A DNA stretch of 5,918 nt from Prevotellaceae bacterium UBA1787 (GCA_002315195.1 DCGD01000055.1:412-6329), one strand, 5' to 3'. Positions 1 to 5,584 are shown, counted from the first letter of the stretch. The notes: generated by a model from the letters alone, not told the origin. Numbers and translations: made by a program.

Positions 1-782
1 AGGTGGATGTGGAAGAGCGGTTCCTCAAACTGGTCGGGGTAGAGCTCATGGTAGAATTTGGTATAATCCTCCTCGGTGAGGTCGGCGGGTTTGCGTGTCC
101 AAGCGGGGTTGGTGTCGTTGATGATGTTGTCCTCTTCGGTTTCAACCTCTTTTCCTTCCTTCCATTCGGTTTTCTTTCCGAAGGCTATTTCAATGGGAAG
201 GAAACGGCAGTATTTGCGGAGCAGTTCCTCAATCTTGGATTTTTCCAGGTACTCCTTGCAATCTTCGTCAATGTGGAGAACGATGTCGGTACCGCGTTCG
301 GCCTTGTCGGTTTCATCCAACTGGAACTCGGGTGTGCCGTCGCAGGTCCATCTTACAGCCTTGCTGTCTTCCTTGTAACTCTTCGTGAGGATTTCAACCT
401 GCTTGCTGACCATGAAGGAACTGTAGAAACCCAATCCAAAGTGACCGATGATGGCGCCTGCGTCCTTGTATTTTTCCAGGAACTCCTCGGCACCGGAAAA
501 AGCGATCTGGTTGATGTATTTGTCAATTTCCTCAGCGGTCATGCCGATGCCTCTGTCGCTGACGGTCAGGGTGCCTTTGTCCTTGTCAATTTGGATGCGT
601 ACCTTGACGTCACCCATCTCACCCTTGAACACGCCTTTCTGTGACAGTGTCTTCAGTTTTTGAGTGGCATCAACGGCATTCGATACAATTTCGCGAAGAA
701 AAATTTCATGGTCACTGTAAAGAAACTTTTTGATGACGGGGAAGATATTGTCGGTTGTTACCCCAATTTTACCTGTTTGCAT
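1..782 (-). CDS. htpG: Molecular chaperone HtpG (bacterial Hsp90), N-terminal part, cut by the window edge
   Basis: This is the ATP-dependent cytosolic chaperone Hsp90. Translating the minus strand from the ATG at 782-780 gives 260 uninterrupted codons that leave the window at its left edge, so the rest of the middle domain and the C-terminal dimerisation domain are not visible. The N-terminal GHKL ATPase domain is complete. It has LREIVSNAVDAT at about 29-40 with catalytic Glu31 and magnesium-binding Asn35, SDRGIGM at 75-81 with the adenine-contacting Asp76, the ATP-lid glycine motif GHFGLGFYSSF at 113-123, and RGTDIVLH at 163-170. NAVDA instead of NASDA is a variant I associate with Bacteroidota. 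The acidic and lysine-rich stretch at 204-221 is the expected charged linker before the middle domain. The gene is divergent from the amidase gene. No CIRCE-type heat-shock operator is visible upstream. Identity is very secure. Confidence 0.97.
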   Translation of the reverse strand, partial: MQTGKIGVTTDNIFPVIKKFLYSDHEIFLREIVSNAVDATQKLKTLSQKGVFKGEMGDVKVRIQIDKDKGTLTVSDRGIGMTAEEIDKYINQIAFSGAEEFLEKYKDAGAIIGHFGLGFYSSFMVSKQVEILTKSYKEDSKAVRWTCDGTPEFQLDETDKAERGTDIVLHIDEDCKEYLEKSKIEELLRKYCRFLPIEIAFGKKTEWKEGKEVETEEDNIINDTNPAWTRKPADLTEEDYTKFYHELYPDQFEEPLFHIH

Positions 783-838
783 AATATATATGTTTAAGAA
801 AATTCTTTTTACAGCAAAATGTTTACAAATAGTGTGCC

Positions 839-880
839 AAAACCGGATTTTCACACCCTGAAAATCTTCGAATCGGTTTT
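839..880. repeat. Nested inverted repeat (hairpin) in the htpG-amidase intergenic region
   Basis: An inner perfect 8-bp inverted repeat, GATTTTCA (846-853) and TGAAAATC (859-866), surrounds a 5-base loop. An outer 7-bp pair, AAAACCG (839-845) and CGGTTTT (874-880), encloses it, with the 7-base TTCGAAT bulge (867-873) on one side. Read rightward, the structure ends in a run of six T. It lies 57 bp upstream of the htpG start between two divergent genes, where a terminator is not needed, so it may be an operator, part of the htpG leader, or a remnant. The pairing is seen directly; the function is unknown. Confidence 0.5.
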
Positions 881-1024
881 TTGATACGTAGTACATTAAA
901 GAAGTGGTAGGCCATTTCAAATTGTTCACATATTATAATGAAGGTGAAAAAATGATATGATACCACATCAGCAATTGAAAACGAACAAAATAGCACAACT
1001 TCATCAGGTAATATTCATTTTTTC

Positions 1025-1054
1025 TTGTTAGTTTCGGAAAATGTTGTAATTTTG
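1025..1054 (+). promoter_or_regulatory. Promoter for the amidase-MCE operon (Bacteroidota type)
   Basis: TAATTTTG at 1047-1054 matches the Bacteroidota -7 consensus TAnnTTTG exactly, and TTG at 1025-1027 serves as the -33 element with a 19-base spacer, which is the usual distance. The transcript would begin near 1060, about 28 bases before the ATG at 1088. This also excludes the upstream in-frame TTG at 1025 as a start, since it lies within the promoter itself. Confidence 0.7.
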
Positions 1055-1087
1055 CATTTGAAAGACAAATCGTGTATGTTTTTTTAT

Positions 1088-2422
1088 ATGAATAGACTTA
1101 GGCAATTGGGCGTAAACATTTTGGTTTTATGCCTGTTGAGTGTTGTTTCTATTTGTGCCCATGCATATACAGTGGTTCTTGATCCCGGTCATGGAGGTTA
1201 TGACCCGGGGGCTCTTGGAAAGGTGTCAAAGGAAAAGAACATCAACTTGAAAGTCGCACTCAAGGTGGGTGAACTGATAAAACAGAATTATCCGAACATC
1301 AAGGTTGTCTATACAAGAAAAACGGATGTGTTCATCGCGTTGGATGCGCGTGCCACCATCGCCAAAAAAGCGAAGGCAAATGTGTTCATTTCCATTCACA
1401 CGAACGCCATCAAAGGCAGAAGGTCCATTAGCGGCGCCGAGACATATACGTTGGGTATGGCAAGCGCGAGCGAAAATCTTGAGGTGGCGAAGCGCGAGAA
1501 CTCCGTCATCCTTTATGAAAAGGACAACAAGGAAAGATATGCCGGTTACAACGGCAATTCCGCGGAGAGCAAAATCATATTCGATTTCATGCAGGACCAG
1601 TATATGAAACAAAGCGCCGAATTGGCCAAAAGCATCCAACAACAGTATGCGAAAGTAGCGAAACGCACAAACAGGGGCGTGTATCAGGCGGGATTCCTTG
1701 TACTTCGCGAACTGCCCATGCCGAGTGTGCTTACGGAATTGGGTTACATTACGAATGCGAACGAGGAAACTTATCTCAATTCGGCCAATGGCGTCAGCGC
1801 CTTGGCAAAAAGCATCTACGAGGGCTTCGCGAATTATTACAAGACTCATGAAATCCCGAATGTAAAAAAAAAAGAAAGTAGTTCTCAATCCAATGGAGAA
1901 AACGAAAAGGTAGCATCACCCGACGACTCCACACAGACTCAAAAACGGGTGGGAAAACCATTTTTTGAAGAAAAACTCATTGACGAAATCATGGAAAACT
2001 ACCAGGCCGCAAACAACCACGTTGAGAACAACAGCATAGAAAAAGACGAGGTGGCCGAGAACGAAAGCACAGAGGAAAACAAGGCGGTTGAGAACAGCAA
2101 CATGAAAAATGTCATGATGGCCGATAACGATATTGTAGAAGAAAACAAGGTTGCCGAAAATGCGAATGAAATCACATATAGATTGAGAATATTCACGTCA
2201 GACAAAAAAATGGATGCGAACCATATATTCTTCAAGGGATTGTCTCCGATTGAATGTTATGTTGAAAACAATTCATATAAATATACATACGGAAAAACCA
2301 AATCGTTGGAAGAAATAAAGTCGCTGAAACAAACCATAGCAAAAAAATTCCCCGACGCCGTCATCGCGGCCTTTAAGGGAAATGAACCGATACCTTTGCA
2401 GAACGTAAATAGACAACAGTAA
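1088..2422 (+). CDS. Secreted N-acetylmuramoyl-L-alanine amidase with C-terminal SPOR-like domain
   Basis: This is a zinc-dependent Amidase_3 enzyme that cuts the bond between N-acetylmuramic acid and L-alanine in peptidoglycan, acting in the periplasm. Using ATG 1088 the protein is 444 residues; ATG 1076 is an alternative only four residues longer. Residues 1-26 form a signal peptide (NRLR, hydrophobic 9-22, AHA|Y cleavage site). The catalytic domain spans about 27-250. Likely zinc ligands are His35 in LDPGHGG, Glu49 in SKEKN and His104 in ISIHTNA; the likely catalytic residue is Glu217 in VLTELGYITN. Residues 120-170 form an insertion as in AmiC-like enzymes. A charged, low-complexity linker (about 255-361) carries an 11-residue repeat and leads to a SPOR-like domain (about 362-437), expected to bind denuded glycan strands at the septum. 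A run of ten A sits at the domain boundary. The gene is the first of a probable two-gene operon. Function is secure; a specific ami symbol is not. Confidence 0.93.
   Translation: MNRLRQLGVNILVLCLLSVVSICAHAYTVVLDPGHGGYDPGALGKVSKEKNINLKVALKVGELIKQNYPNIKVVYTRKTDVFIALDARATIAKKAKANVFISIHTNAIKGRRSISGAETYTLGMASASENLEVAKRENSVILYEKDNKERYAGYNGNSAESKIIFDFMQDQYMKQSAELAKSIQQQYAKVAKRTNRGVYQAGFLVLRELPMPSVLTELGYITNANEETYLNSANGVSALAKSIYEGFANYYKTHEIPNVKKKESSSQSNGENEKVASPDDSTQTQKRVGKPFFEEKLIDEIMENYQAANNHVENNSIEKDEVAENESTEENKAVENSNMKNVMMADNDIVEENKVAENANEITYRLRIFTSDKKMDANHIFFKGLSPIECYVENNSYKYTYGKTKSLEEIKSLKQTIAKKFPDAVIAAFKGNEPIPLQNVNRQQ
2018..2173 (+). repeat. Degenerate 33-bp (11-residue) tandem repeat inside the amidase linker
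   Basis: Amidase residues 311-362 break into successive 11-residue units: HVENNSIEKDE, VAENESTEENK, AVENSNMKNVM, MADNDIVEENK, then the partial unit VAENANEI. Each unit has V/A at position 2 (V in units 1 and 3), E or D at 3 and N at 4. At DNA level the units are exactly 33 bases, so the array stays in frame. The copies are clearly diverged. The stretch is probably an extended, flexible, acidic spacer between the catalytic and SPOR-like domains. Confidence 0.7.
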
Positions 2423-2454
2423 ATTTTCACCAAAAAAATAAATACCCAACTCAC

Positions 2455-3357
2455 ATGAAATACGGAAAAGAAATAAAGATATCGCTTACCGCCATATTTA
2501 CCATAGTGATATTGTTTTATGGCATTAATTTCTTGAAAGGCATCAATCTTTTTAAAAAGAGCAACCAATACCACGTGATGTTTGAAGACATTACGGGACT
2601 GTCCAAAAACAATGCGGTTTTTGCAAATGGTTTCCCGGTGGGCACGGTGCGCGACATTTCATACGACTATGAACACCCCGGGCAAGTTTGCGTTGAAATA
2701 GAAATCAATGACAAGATGAAACTCCCAAAGGGCACCCATGCGGAGTTGGTGTCGAGCATGTTGGGGGCGACAACCATGAATCTGATACTGACAAAGGAAA
2801 CAACGTTCCTTGTACCCGGTGATTCCATTCAGGGCGGACCTCACGAGGGGGCGCTCGAGAAGGCTTCGGCCATGATACCAAAGTTGGAGGTCTTGATGCC
2901 GAAATTGGATTCCATTCTCATTGCGGTGAATACCTTGTTGTCCGACCCTTCATTGGCGCAAACGATGCACAATACACAGGACATCACAGCCAACCTCAAG
3001 GTTACTACGTCCAGTATCAACAAACTTCTCCGCAACGATGTGCCACAACTGACAAACCGTCTTAGCAAGATAGGTGACAATGTGGAGGTACTTACCGATA
3101 AACTCAGCAAAGTGGATTACGAACAGACCTTGGCAAATGTCAATAGTACGTTGGAAGGAACGCAAAAACTTCTCAACGACTTTGAACATAGAATAAGTAC
3201 GCCGGACAATAATATCGGTTTGATGTTGAATGACCGAGAGATGTACGACAACATCAACAATACCGTGCTTTCATCCCAAAAACTGTTGGAGGATTTGAGA
3301 CAGCATCCAAAACGGTACGTTCACTTCTCTATCTTTGGCAAGAAAGACAAACCTTAA
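2455..3357 (+). CDS. MCE/MlaD-family lipid-transport protein, membrane anchored
   Basis: A 300-residue protein beginning MKYGKEIKISLTAIF, the usual opening of Bacteroidota MlaD-like proteins. A short cytoplasmic end is followed by one transmembrane helix at about 9-27, and the rest should be periplasmic. The MCE domain lies at about 37-115, with YHVMFEDITGLSKNNAVFANGFPVGTV-type residues at 39-65 (the typical Gly-Leu and Gly-x-x-VG-x-V pattern) and LVSSMLGATTMNLIL at 98-112. The remainder (about 130-285) is helical, with several long amphipathic segments and no obvious second MCE domain. Family members form hexameric rings working with an MlaE-type permease and MlaF-type ATPase to move phospholipids between inner and outer membranes. 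Neither partner is in this window. It starts 32 bases after the amidase stop with no visible promoter between, so cotranscription is likely. Family is secure; substrate is inferred. Confidence 0.9.
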   Translation: MKYGKEIKISLTAIFTIVILFYGINFLKGINLFKKSNQYHVMFEDITGLSKNNAVFANGFPVGTVRDISYDYEHPGQVCVEIEINDKMKLPKGTHAELVSSMLGATTMNLILTKETTFLVPGDSIQGGPHEGALEKASAMIPKLEVLMPKLDSILIAVNTLLSDPSLAQTMHNTQDITANLKVTTSSINKLLRNDVPQLTNRLSKIGDNVEVLTDKLSKVDYEQTLANVNSTLEGTQKLLNDFEHRISTPDNNIGLMLNDREMYDNINNTVLSSQKLLEDLRQHPKRYVHFSIFGKKDKP

Positions 3358-3360
3358 TGC

Positions 3361-3439
3361 GTCATTTTTGAGTCTAAAAGTCTAAGAGGGGTCAAGAGTC
3401 GTAATTGGGTGCAAAAGTCCAAAAGTCAAGTTTTTTGTC
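3361..3439. repeat. Degenerate AAAAGTC-type short repeats downstream of the MCE gene
   Basis: The trinucleotide GTC occurs at 3361, 3372, 3380, 3391, 3398, 3417, 3425 and 3437, mostly 7 to 12 bases apart and often preceded by A-rich sequence. AAAAGTC is exact at 3376-3382, 3413-3419 and 3421-3427. This looks like a decayed simple tandem array of a 7- or 8-base unit. It carries no gene and no convincing terminator. Its function, if any, is unknown. Confidence 0.45.
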
Positions 3440-3463
3440 TTACAATTCGCAATTTATTTTCTT

Positions 3464-3538
3464 TCAGCGGAAAGTAAGGATTGGAAGGTAATCAACTTGG
3501 CTGACGCGGTCTTGCAGGGTTCAAGTTATTCCAAATAA
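3464..3538 (+). pseudogene. Possible gene remnant: short protein-like open frame with stop but no start
   Basis: The frame reads SAESKDWKVINLADAVLQGS and then SYSK before TAA at 3536-3538. Locally the base composition is richer in GC and the codons (GCG, GAC, GTC, CTG-like) resemble the neighbouring genes rather than the AT-rich gap around it. The frame is open back to 3386 but the upstream part is repeat sequence and contains no ATG, GTG or TTG that makes a sensible start. It could be the decayed C-terminal end of a lost gene, or chance. I do not recognise the peptide. Confidence 0.2.
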
Positions 3539-3578
3539 CGGATAGATTGAATTAATTTTACAGAAAGAATGATGTGCT

Positions 3579-3604
3579 TGAATTTCAGTGTGTTGTGAAA
3601 TTCA
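3579..3604. promoter_or_regulatory. Paired palindromic sites TGAAnTTCA, candidate operator upstream of dnaA
   Basis: TGAATTTCA (3579-3587) and TGAAATTCA (3596-3604) are perfect inverted copies 8 bases apart, and each is itself a TGAA-n-TTCA palindrome, with centres 17 bases apart. A related half site, TGAAATT, follows at 3611-3617. This arrangement is typical of dimeric regulator binding sites. It lies about 190 bp upstream of the dnaA -7 element, which is far for a repressor of that promoter. The regulator is unknown. Confidence 0.35.
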
Positions 3605-3688
3605 TAATAATGAAATTTTGTGCAATGGGCTTGTTTTAATGGTTGTTTTCTTTTTGATAATCAGAATTATGCGCATTTTTATGTCAAT

Positions 3689-3718
3689 ATTTGCAATTTA
3701 GAATAAAAATTCGCAAAT
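3689..3718. repeat. Imperfect hairpin upstream of dnaA
   Basis: ATTTGC (3689-3694) pairs with GCAAAT (3713-3718) and AATTT (3695-3699) with AAATT (3707-3711), leaving one unpaired C at 3712 and a 7-base loop. The eleven pairs are mostly A-T. It lies about 75 bp upstream of the dnaA -7 element. Confidence 0.35.
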
Positions 3719-3794
3719 GGTTAAAAATAAAAGTATTAACTTTTAAATGCGAATGAAGGCTTTGGTTTTGTTTTCACAATTGAAAATAAAATTG

Positions 3795-3802
3795 TAACTT
3801 TG
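3795..3802 (+). promoter_or_regulatory. dnaA promoter, -7 element TAACTTTG
   Basis: TAACTTTG matches TAnnTTTG exactly. The best upstream TTTTG (3766-3770) leaves a 24-base spacer, longer than the usual 19 to 21, so the -33 element is weak or differently placed. Transcription would begin near 3809, giving a leader of about 39 bases before the ATG at 3848. Confidence 0.6.
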
Positions 3803-3847
3803 CGTCCGATATTGCCTCTATAAGGTTAAGTGAGTTCGTAAATAGAA

Positions 3848-5248
3848 ATGCAAGTAATGAATCAACCAATGCAGCAATGGGAATCATGCCTTCAGTTCAT
3901 CAAGGACAATCTTGATGAACAGACTTTCAGGACATGGTTCAAACCGGCAAAATTCCTCTCTTTCAACAATAAGGTTGTCAAGGTGCAGGTTCCATCTGAG
4001 TATTTCGTGGAATATTGGGAGTCGCATTTCTTGAAGTTGCTGAAATCCGCCTTCGGAAAATGTTACGGTAAAGATGTGTCCTTAAGTTACATTTATCATA
4101 CCGACAACATTGAGACAACCATTCCCATTTCTCAGGATTCCGTAGACATACAGAGAGAGAAAGGCGGTTATCGCGGACCTTTCGACCCGGCGCAAACACT
4201 GTCGCCGCGTTATCCCCAGGACCTCAATCCCGACTTAAATCCGCGCTACACGTTTGAGAGCTTTCTTGAGGGTTCCAGCAATGTTTTTCCGAGAAAGATA
4301 GCCTTGGCAATAGCGGATAAATTTCAGGATACATTCAATCCATATTTCATATTCGGACATTCCGGAGTCGGCAAAACCCATTTGGCCAATGCCATTGGCA
4401 TAAAGATAAAAGAGCAGTATCCCCAAAGGCGCGTCTTGTACCTTTCAGCCCACCTGTTTTGCCAGCAGTATCAGCAGGCTTCTCTGAACAAGCACTTTGT
4501 GGATTTCATGGCGTTCTATCAGTCTATCGATACGCTGATTATTGATGACATTCAGGAAATAGCCGGCAAGGAAAAGACACAGGAAGCATTGTTCAACATA
4601 TTTAATTATCTGCAGCACAACCACAAGCAACTCGTGTTTACATGCGACAGACCGCCCGTGATGTTGGAAGGGCTGCAGGAAAGACTGATTAACCGTTTCA
4701 ATTGGGGTATCATCGCCGAACTCGAAGCGCCCGACGCAAAGTTGCGCAAGGACATCATCGCCAGGCTGATACGAAACAGCGATCTCCGTTTCCCGGACAA
4801 TGTGGTGAATTATATCGTGAGCAACGTGCATGACAGTGTGAGAGAATTGGAAGGAATCATCAATTCCATACTCGCCTTTTCAATCGCGAGTGATTGTGAC
4901 GTCAACATGGATTTGGCGGAACGTACCATCGGACGTATCGTCAATATCAAGAAAACGCCGGTGACTGCCGATATCATCCTTGAAAAGGTGGGGAAGATGT
5001 GCAAGGTTTCAAACAGGGAGATTTCTTCCGCAAGCCGTAAGGGAAACATCGTGAAGGCGCGACAGATTGCCATGTATCTCACTCAGAAATATACATCGAT
5101 GTCCTCTTCCCAAATAGGTTTGAGAATAGGCAAGCGGGACCATTCAACCGTTCTACACGCATGCAGCGCCATAGAAAAGCGCATCAGCGTCGACAAGGAT
5201 TTTCGCAAGGAAGTGGAAAGCATAGAACGCGAAATATTGAAAAACTAA
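3848..5248 (+). CDS. dnaA: Chromosomal replication initiator protein DnaA
   Basis: DnaA binds origin DnaA boxes and, with ATP, opens the origin for helicase loading. All four domains of this 466-residue protein are visible. Domain I (about 8-85, WESCLQFIKDNLDEQTFRTW) mediates self-association; a short Pro-rich domain II covers about 90-130. Domain III, the AAA+ ATPase, has Walker A GHSGVGKTH (170-178), Walker B LIIDDIQE (230-237), sensor I TCDRPP (265-270), the arginine-finger motif ERLINRFNWG with Arg283 (278-287) and sensor II VRELEG with Arg332 (331-336). Domain IV has the basic segment around SRKGNIVKARQ (396-406) and the DnaA signature KRDHSTVLHAC (429-439). Sensor I has Cys where Ser is usual (TSDRPP). 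Its own promoter and terminator indicate a single-gene unit, and dnaN does not follow. In-frame ATGs at 3857 and 3869 are alternative starts that would not affect any domain. Confidence 0.97.
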   Translation: MQVMNQPMQQWESCLQFIKDNLDEQTFRTWFKPAKFLSFNNKVVKVQVPSEYFVEYWESHFLKLLKSAFGKCYGKDVSLSYIYHTDNIETTIPISQDSVDIQREKGGYRGPFDPAQTLSPRYPQDLNPDLNPRYTFESFLEGSSNVFPRKIALAIADKFQDTFNPYFIFGHSGVGKTHLANAIGIKIKEQYPQRRVLYLSAHLFCQQYQQASLNKHFVDFMAFYQSIDTLIIDDIQEIAGKEKTQEALFNIFNYLQHNHKQLVFTCDRPPVMLEGLQERLINRFNWGIIAELEAPDAKLRKDIIARLIRNSDLRFPDNVVNYIVSNVHDSVRELEGIINSILAFSIASDCDVNMDLAERTIGRIVNIKKTPVTADIILEKVGKMCKVSNREISSASRKGNIVKARQIAMYLTQKYTSMSSSQIGLRIGKRDHSTVLHACSAIEKRISVDKDFRKEVESIEREILKN

Positions 5249-5249
5249 C

Positions 5250-5285
5250 CTTTGGCAAGTTCAATGCCAAAGTAATGTTTTATTT
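5250..5285 (+). terminator. Intrinsic terminator of dnaA
   Basis: One base after the dnaA stop, CTTTGGCA (5250-5257) and TGCCAAAG (5265-5272) form a perfect 8-bp stem with a 7-base loop, followed by an interrupted T-rich tail (TAATGTTTTATTT). The tail is weak for an intrinsic terminator, but position and pairing are good. Confidence 0.6.
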
Positions 5286-5494
5286 CCATTCTCAGTCTTT
5301 TCAAAATACTTTCACAGCCGGTACATCTTTCCCGGTATTGCTTTCATTGACAACATTGTTTTCAAGTTCATGAAACAAGGTCTTCCGTACCGCCCAAACG
5401 CTTTGTGCAAATAGGTTAAGGAAAGGTGGAATTGACATAAGGCGATTTGGAGAAGTCACCAAAACCTATTTCAGCAAAAATTGTCATGATATGG
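5286..5494. other. Non-coding gap between dnaA terminator and the next promoter
   Basis: I find no supportable gene here on either strand; the only open frames are short and not protein-like. The one structure seen is a 9-bp inverted repeat, AAATAGGTT (5409-5417) and AACCTATTT (5463-5471), with a possible inner GGTG/CACC pairing at 5425-5428 and 5457-5460. Confidence 0.5.
5409..5471. repeat. Long-span 9-bp inverted repeat
   Basis: AAATAGGTT at 5409-5417 is the exact reverse complement of AACCTATTT at 5463-5471, 45 bases apart. GGTG (5425-5428) and CACC (5457-5460) could pair inside. If transcribed it could form a branched RNA, but no promoter is visible directly upstream, and one 9-bp match in AT-rich DNA can be chance. 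Confidence 0.3.
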
Positions 5495-5512
5495 TTTTTA
5501 TGCACATAAAAA
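5495..5512. promoter_or_regulatory. 18-bp palindrome with a DnaA-box 9-mer in the GSCFA gene promoter
   Basis: TTTTTATG (5495-5502) and CATAAAAA (5505-5512) are perfect inverted copies around a CA dinucleotide. Within it TTATGCACA (5498-5506) fits the DnaA-box consensus TTATnCACA. It ends 4 bases before the -7 element at 5517, so a bound protein would compete with RNA polymerase. It may be an operator for DnaA or for an unrelated dimeric regulator. Confidence 0.4.
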
Positions 5513-5516
5513 TTCT

Positions 5517-5524
5517 TAACTTTG
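5517..5524 (+). promoter_or_regulatory. Promoter of the GSCFA-domain gene, -7 element TAACTTTG
   Basis: TAACTTTG matches TAnnTTTG and is identical to the dnaA element; the following C is also shared. No clean TTTG -33 element is visible at 19 to 21 bases; the T-run at 5495-5499 gives a 17-base spacer. The leader would be about 54 bases to the ATG at 5585. Confidence 0.55.
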
Positions 5525-5584
5525 CAGTGTGTTGAATAAATTGGCGTTTAATCTAAATTTGGAAAGGCTTATACAAGAACGGCA

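Larger units (their letters stand above)
3540..3765. other. AT-rich non-coding region upstream of dnaA with clustered inverted repeats
   Basis: No coding sequence is supported here. The stretch holds a 9-8-9 inverted repeat (3579-3604), an imperfect hairpin (3689-3718), the palindrome ATGCGCAT (3669-3676) and several ATTCGCA-like words. No TTATCCACA-type DnaA box was found, so there is no direct support for calling it the replication origin, though its composition would suit an unwinding element or a regulatory region. Confidence 0.5.

Noticed and set aside
3..644. Long open frame of 213 codons on the plus strand
   Set aside because: It is antisense to htpG, whose minus-strand translation matches Hsp90 motif by motif; the plus-strand product has no family features.
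815..842. htpG promoter on the minus strand (TTTTG then ACATTTTG)
   Set aside because: The -7 element has two mismatches to TAnnTTTG and the spacer is only about 15 bases, too weak to annotate.
922..930. TTGTTCACA as a DnaA box
   Set aside because: It has a mismatch at a key position, is isolated, and is far from any origin-like feature.
1025..1087. TTG at 1025 as amidase start
   Set aside because: It lies in the -33 element of the promoter and would put 21 non-signal residues before a normal signal peptide.
1145..1156. Cys23 of the amidase as a lipoprotein attachment site
   Set aside because: The preceding residues are VSI; a lipobox needs Gly, Ala or Ser just before Cys. A signal peptidase I site AHA follows instead.
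1226..1888. 220-codon minus-strand frame inside the amidase gene
   Set aside because: It is a shadow of the amidase catalytic domain with no recognisable motifs of its own.
3413..3436. Terminator for the amidase-MCE operon ending in the T run at 3431
   Set aside because: The only possible stem is CAAAA with TTTTG and contains one G-C pair; too weak.
3481..3535. tRNA-like T-arm (GGGTTCAAGTTATTCC)
   Set aside because: Only about 55 bases can be made to fit and no matching acceptor, D or anticodon stems form.
4210..4218. TTATCCCCA as a DnaA box
   Set aside because: One mismatch to TTATCCACA, alone, and inside the conserved dnaA coding sequence.
4445..4831. 128-codon minus-strand frame inside dnaA
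   Set aside because: It is a shadow of the conserved AAA+ domain coding sequence.
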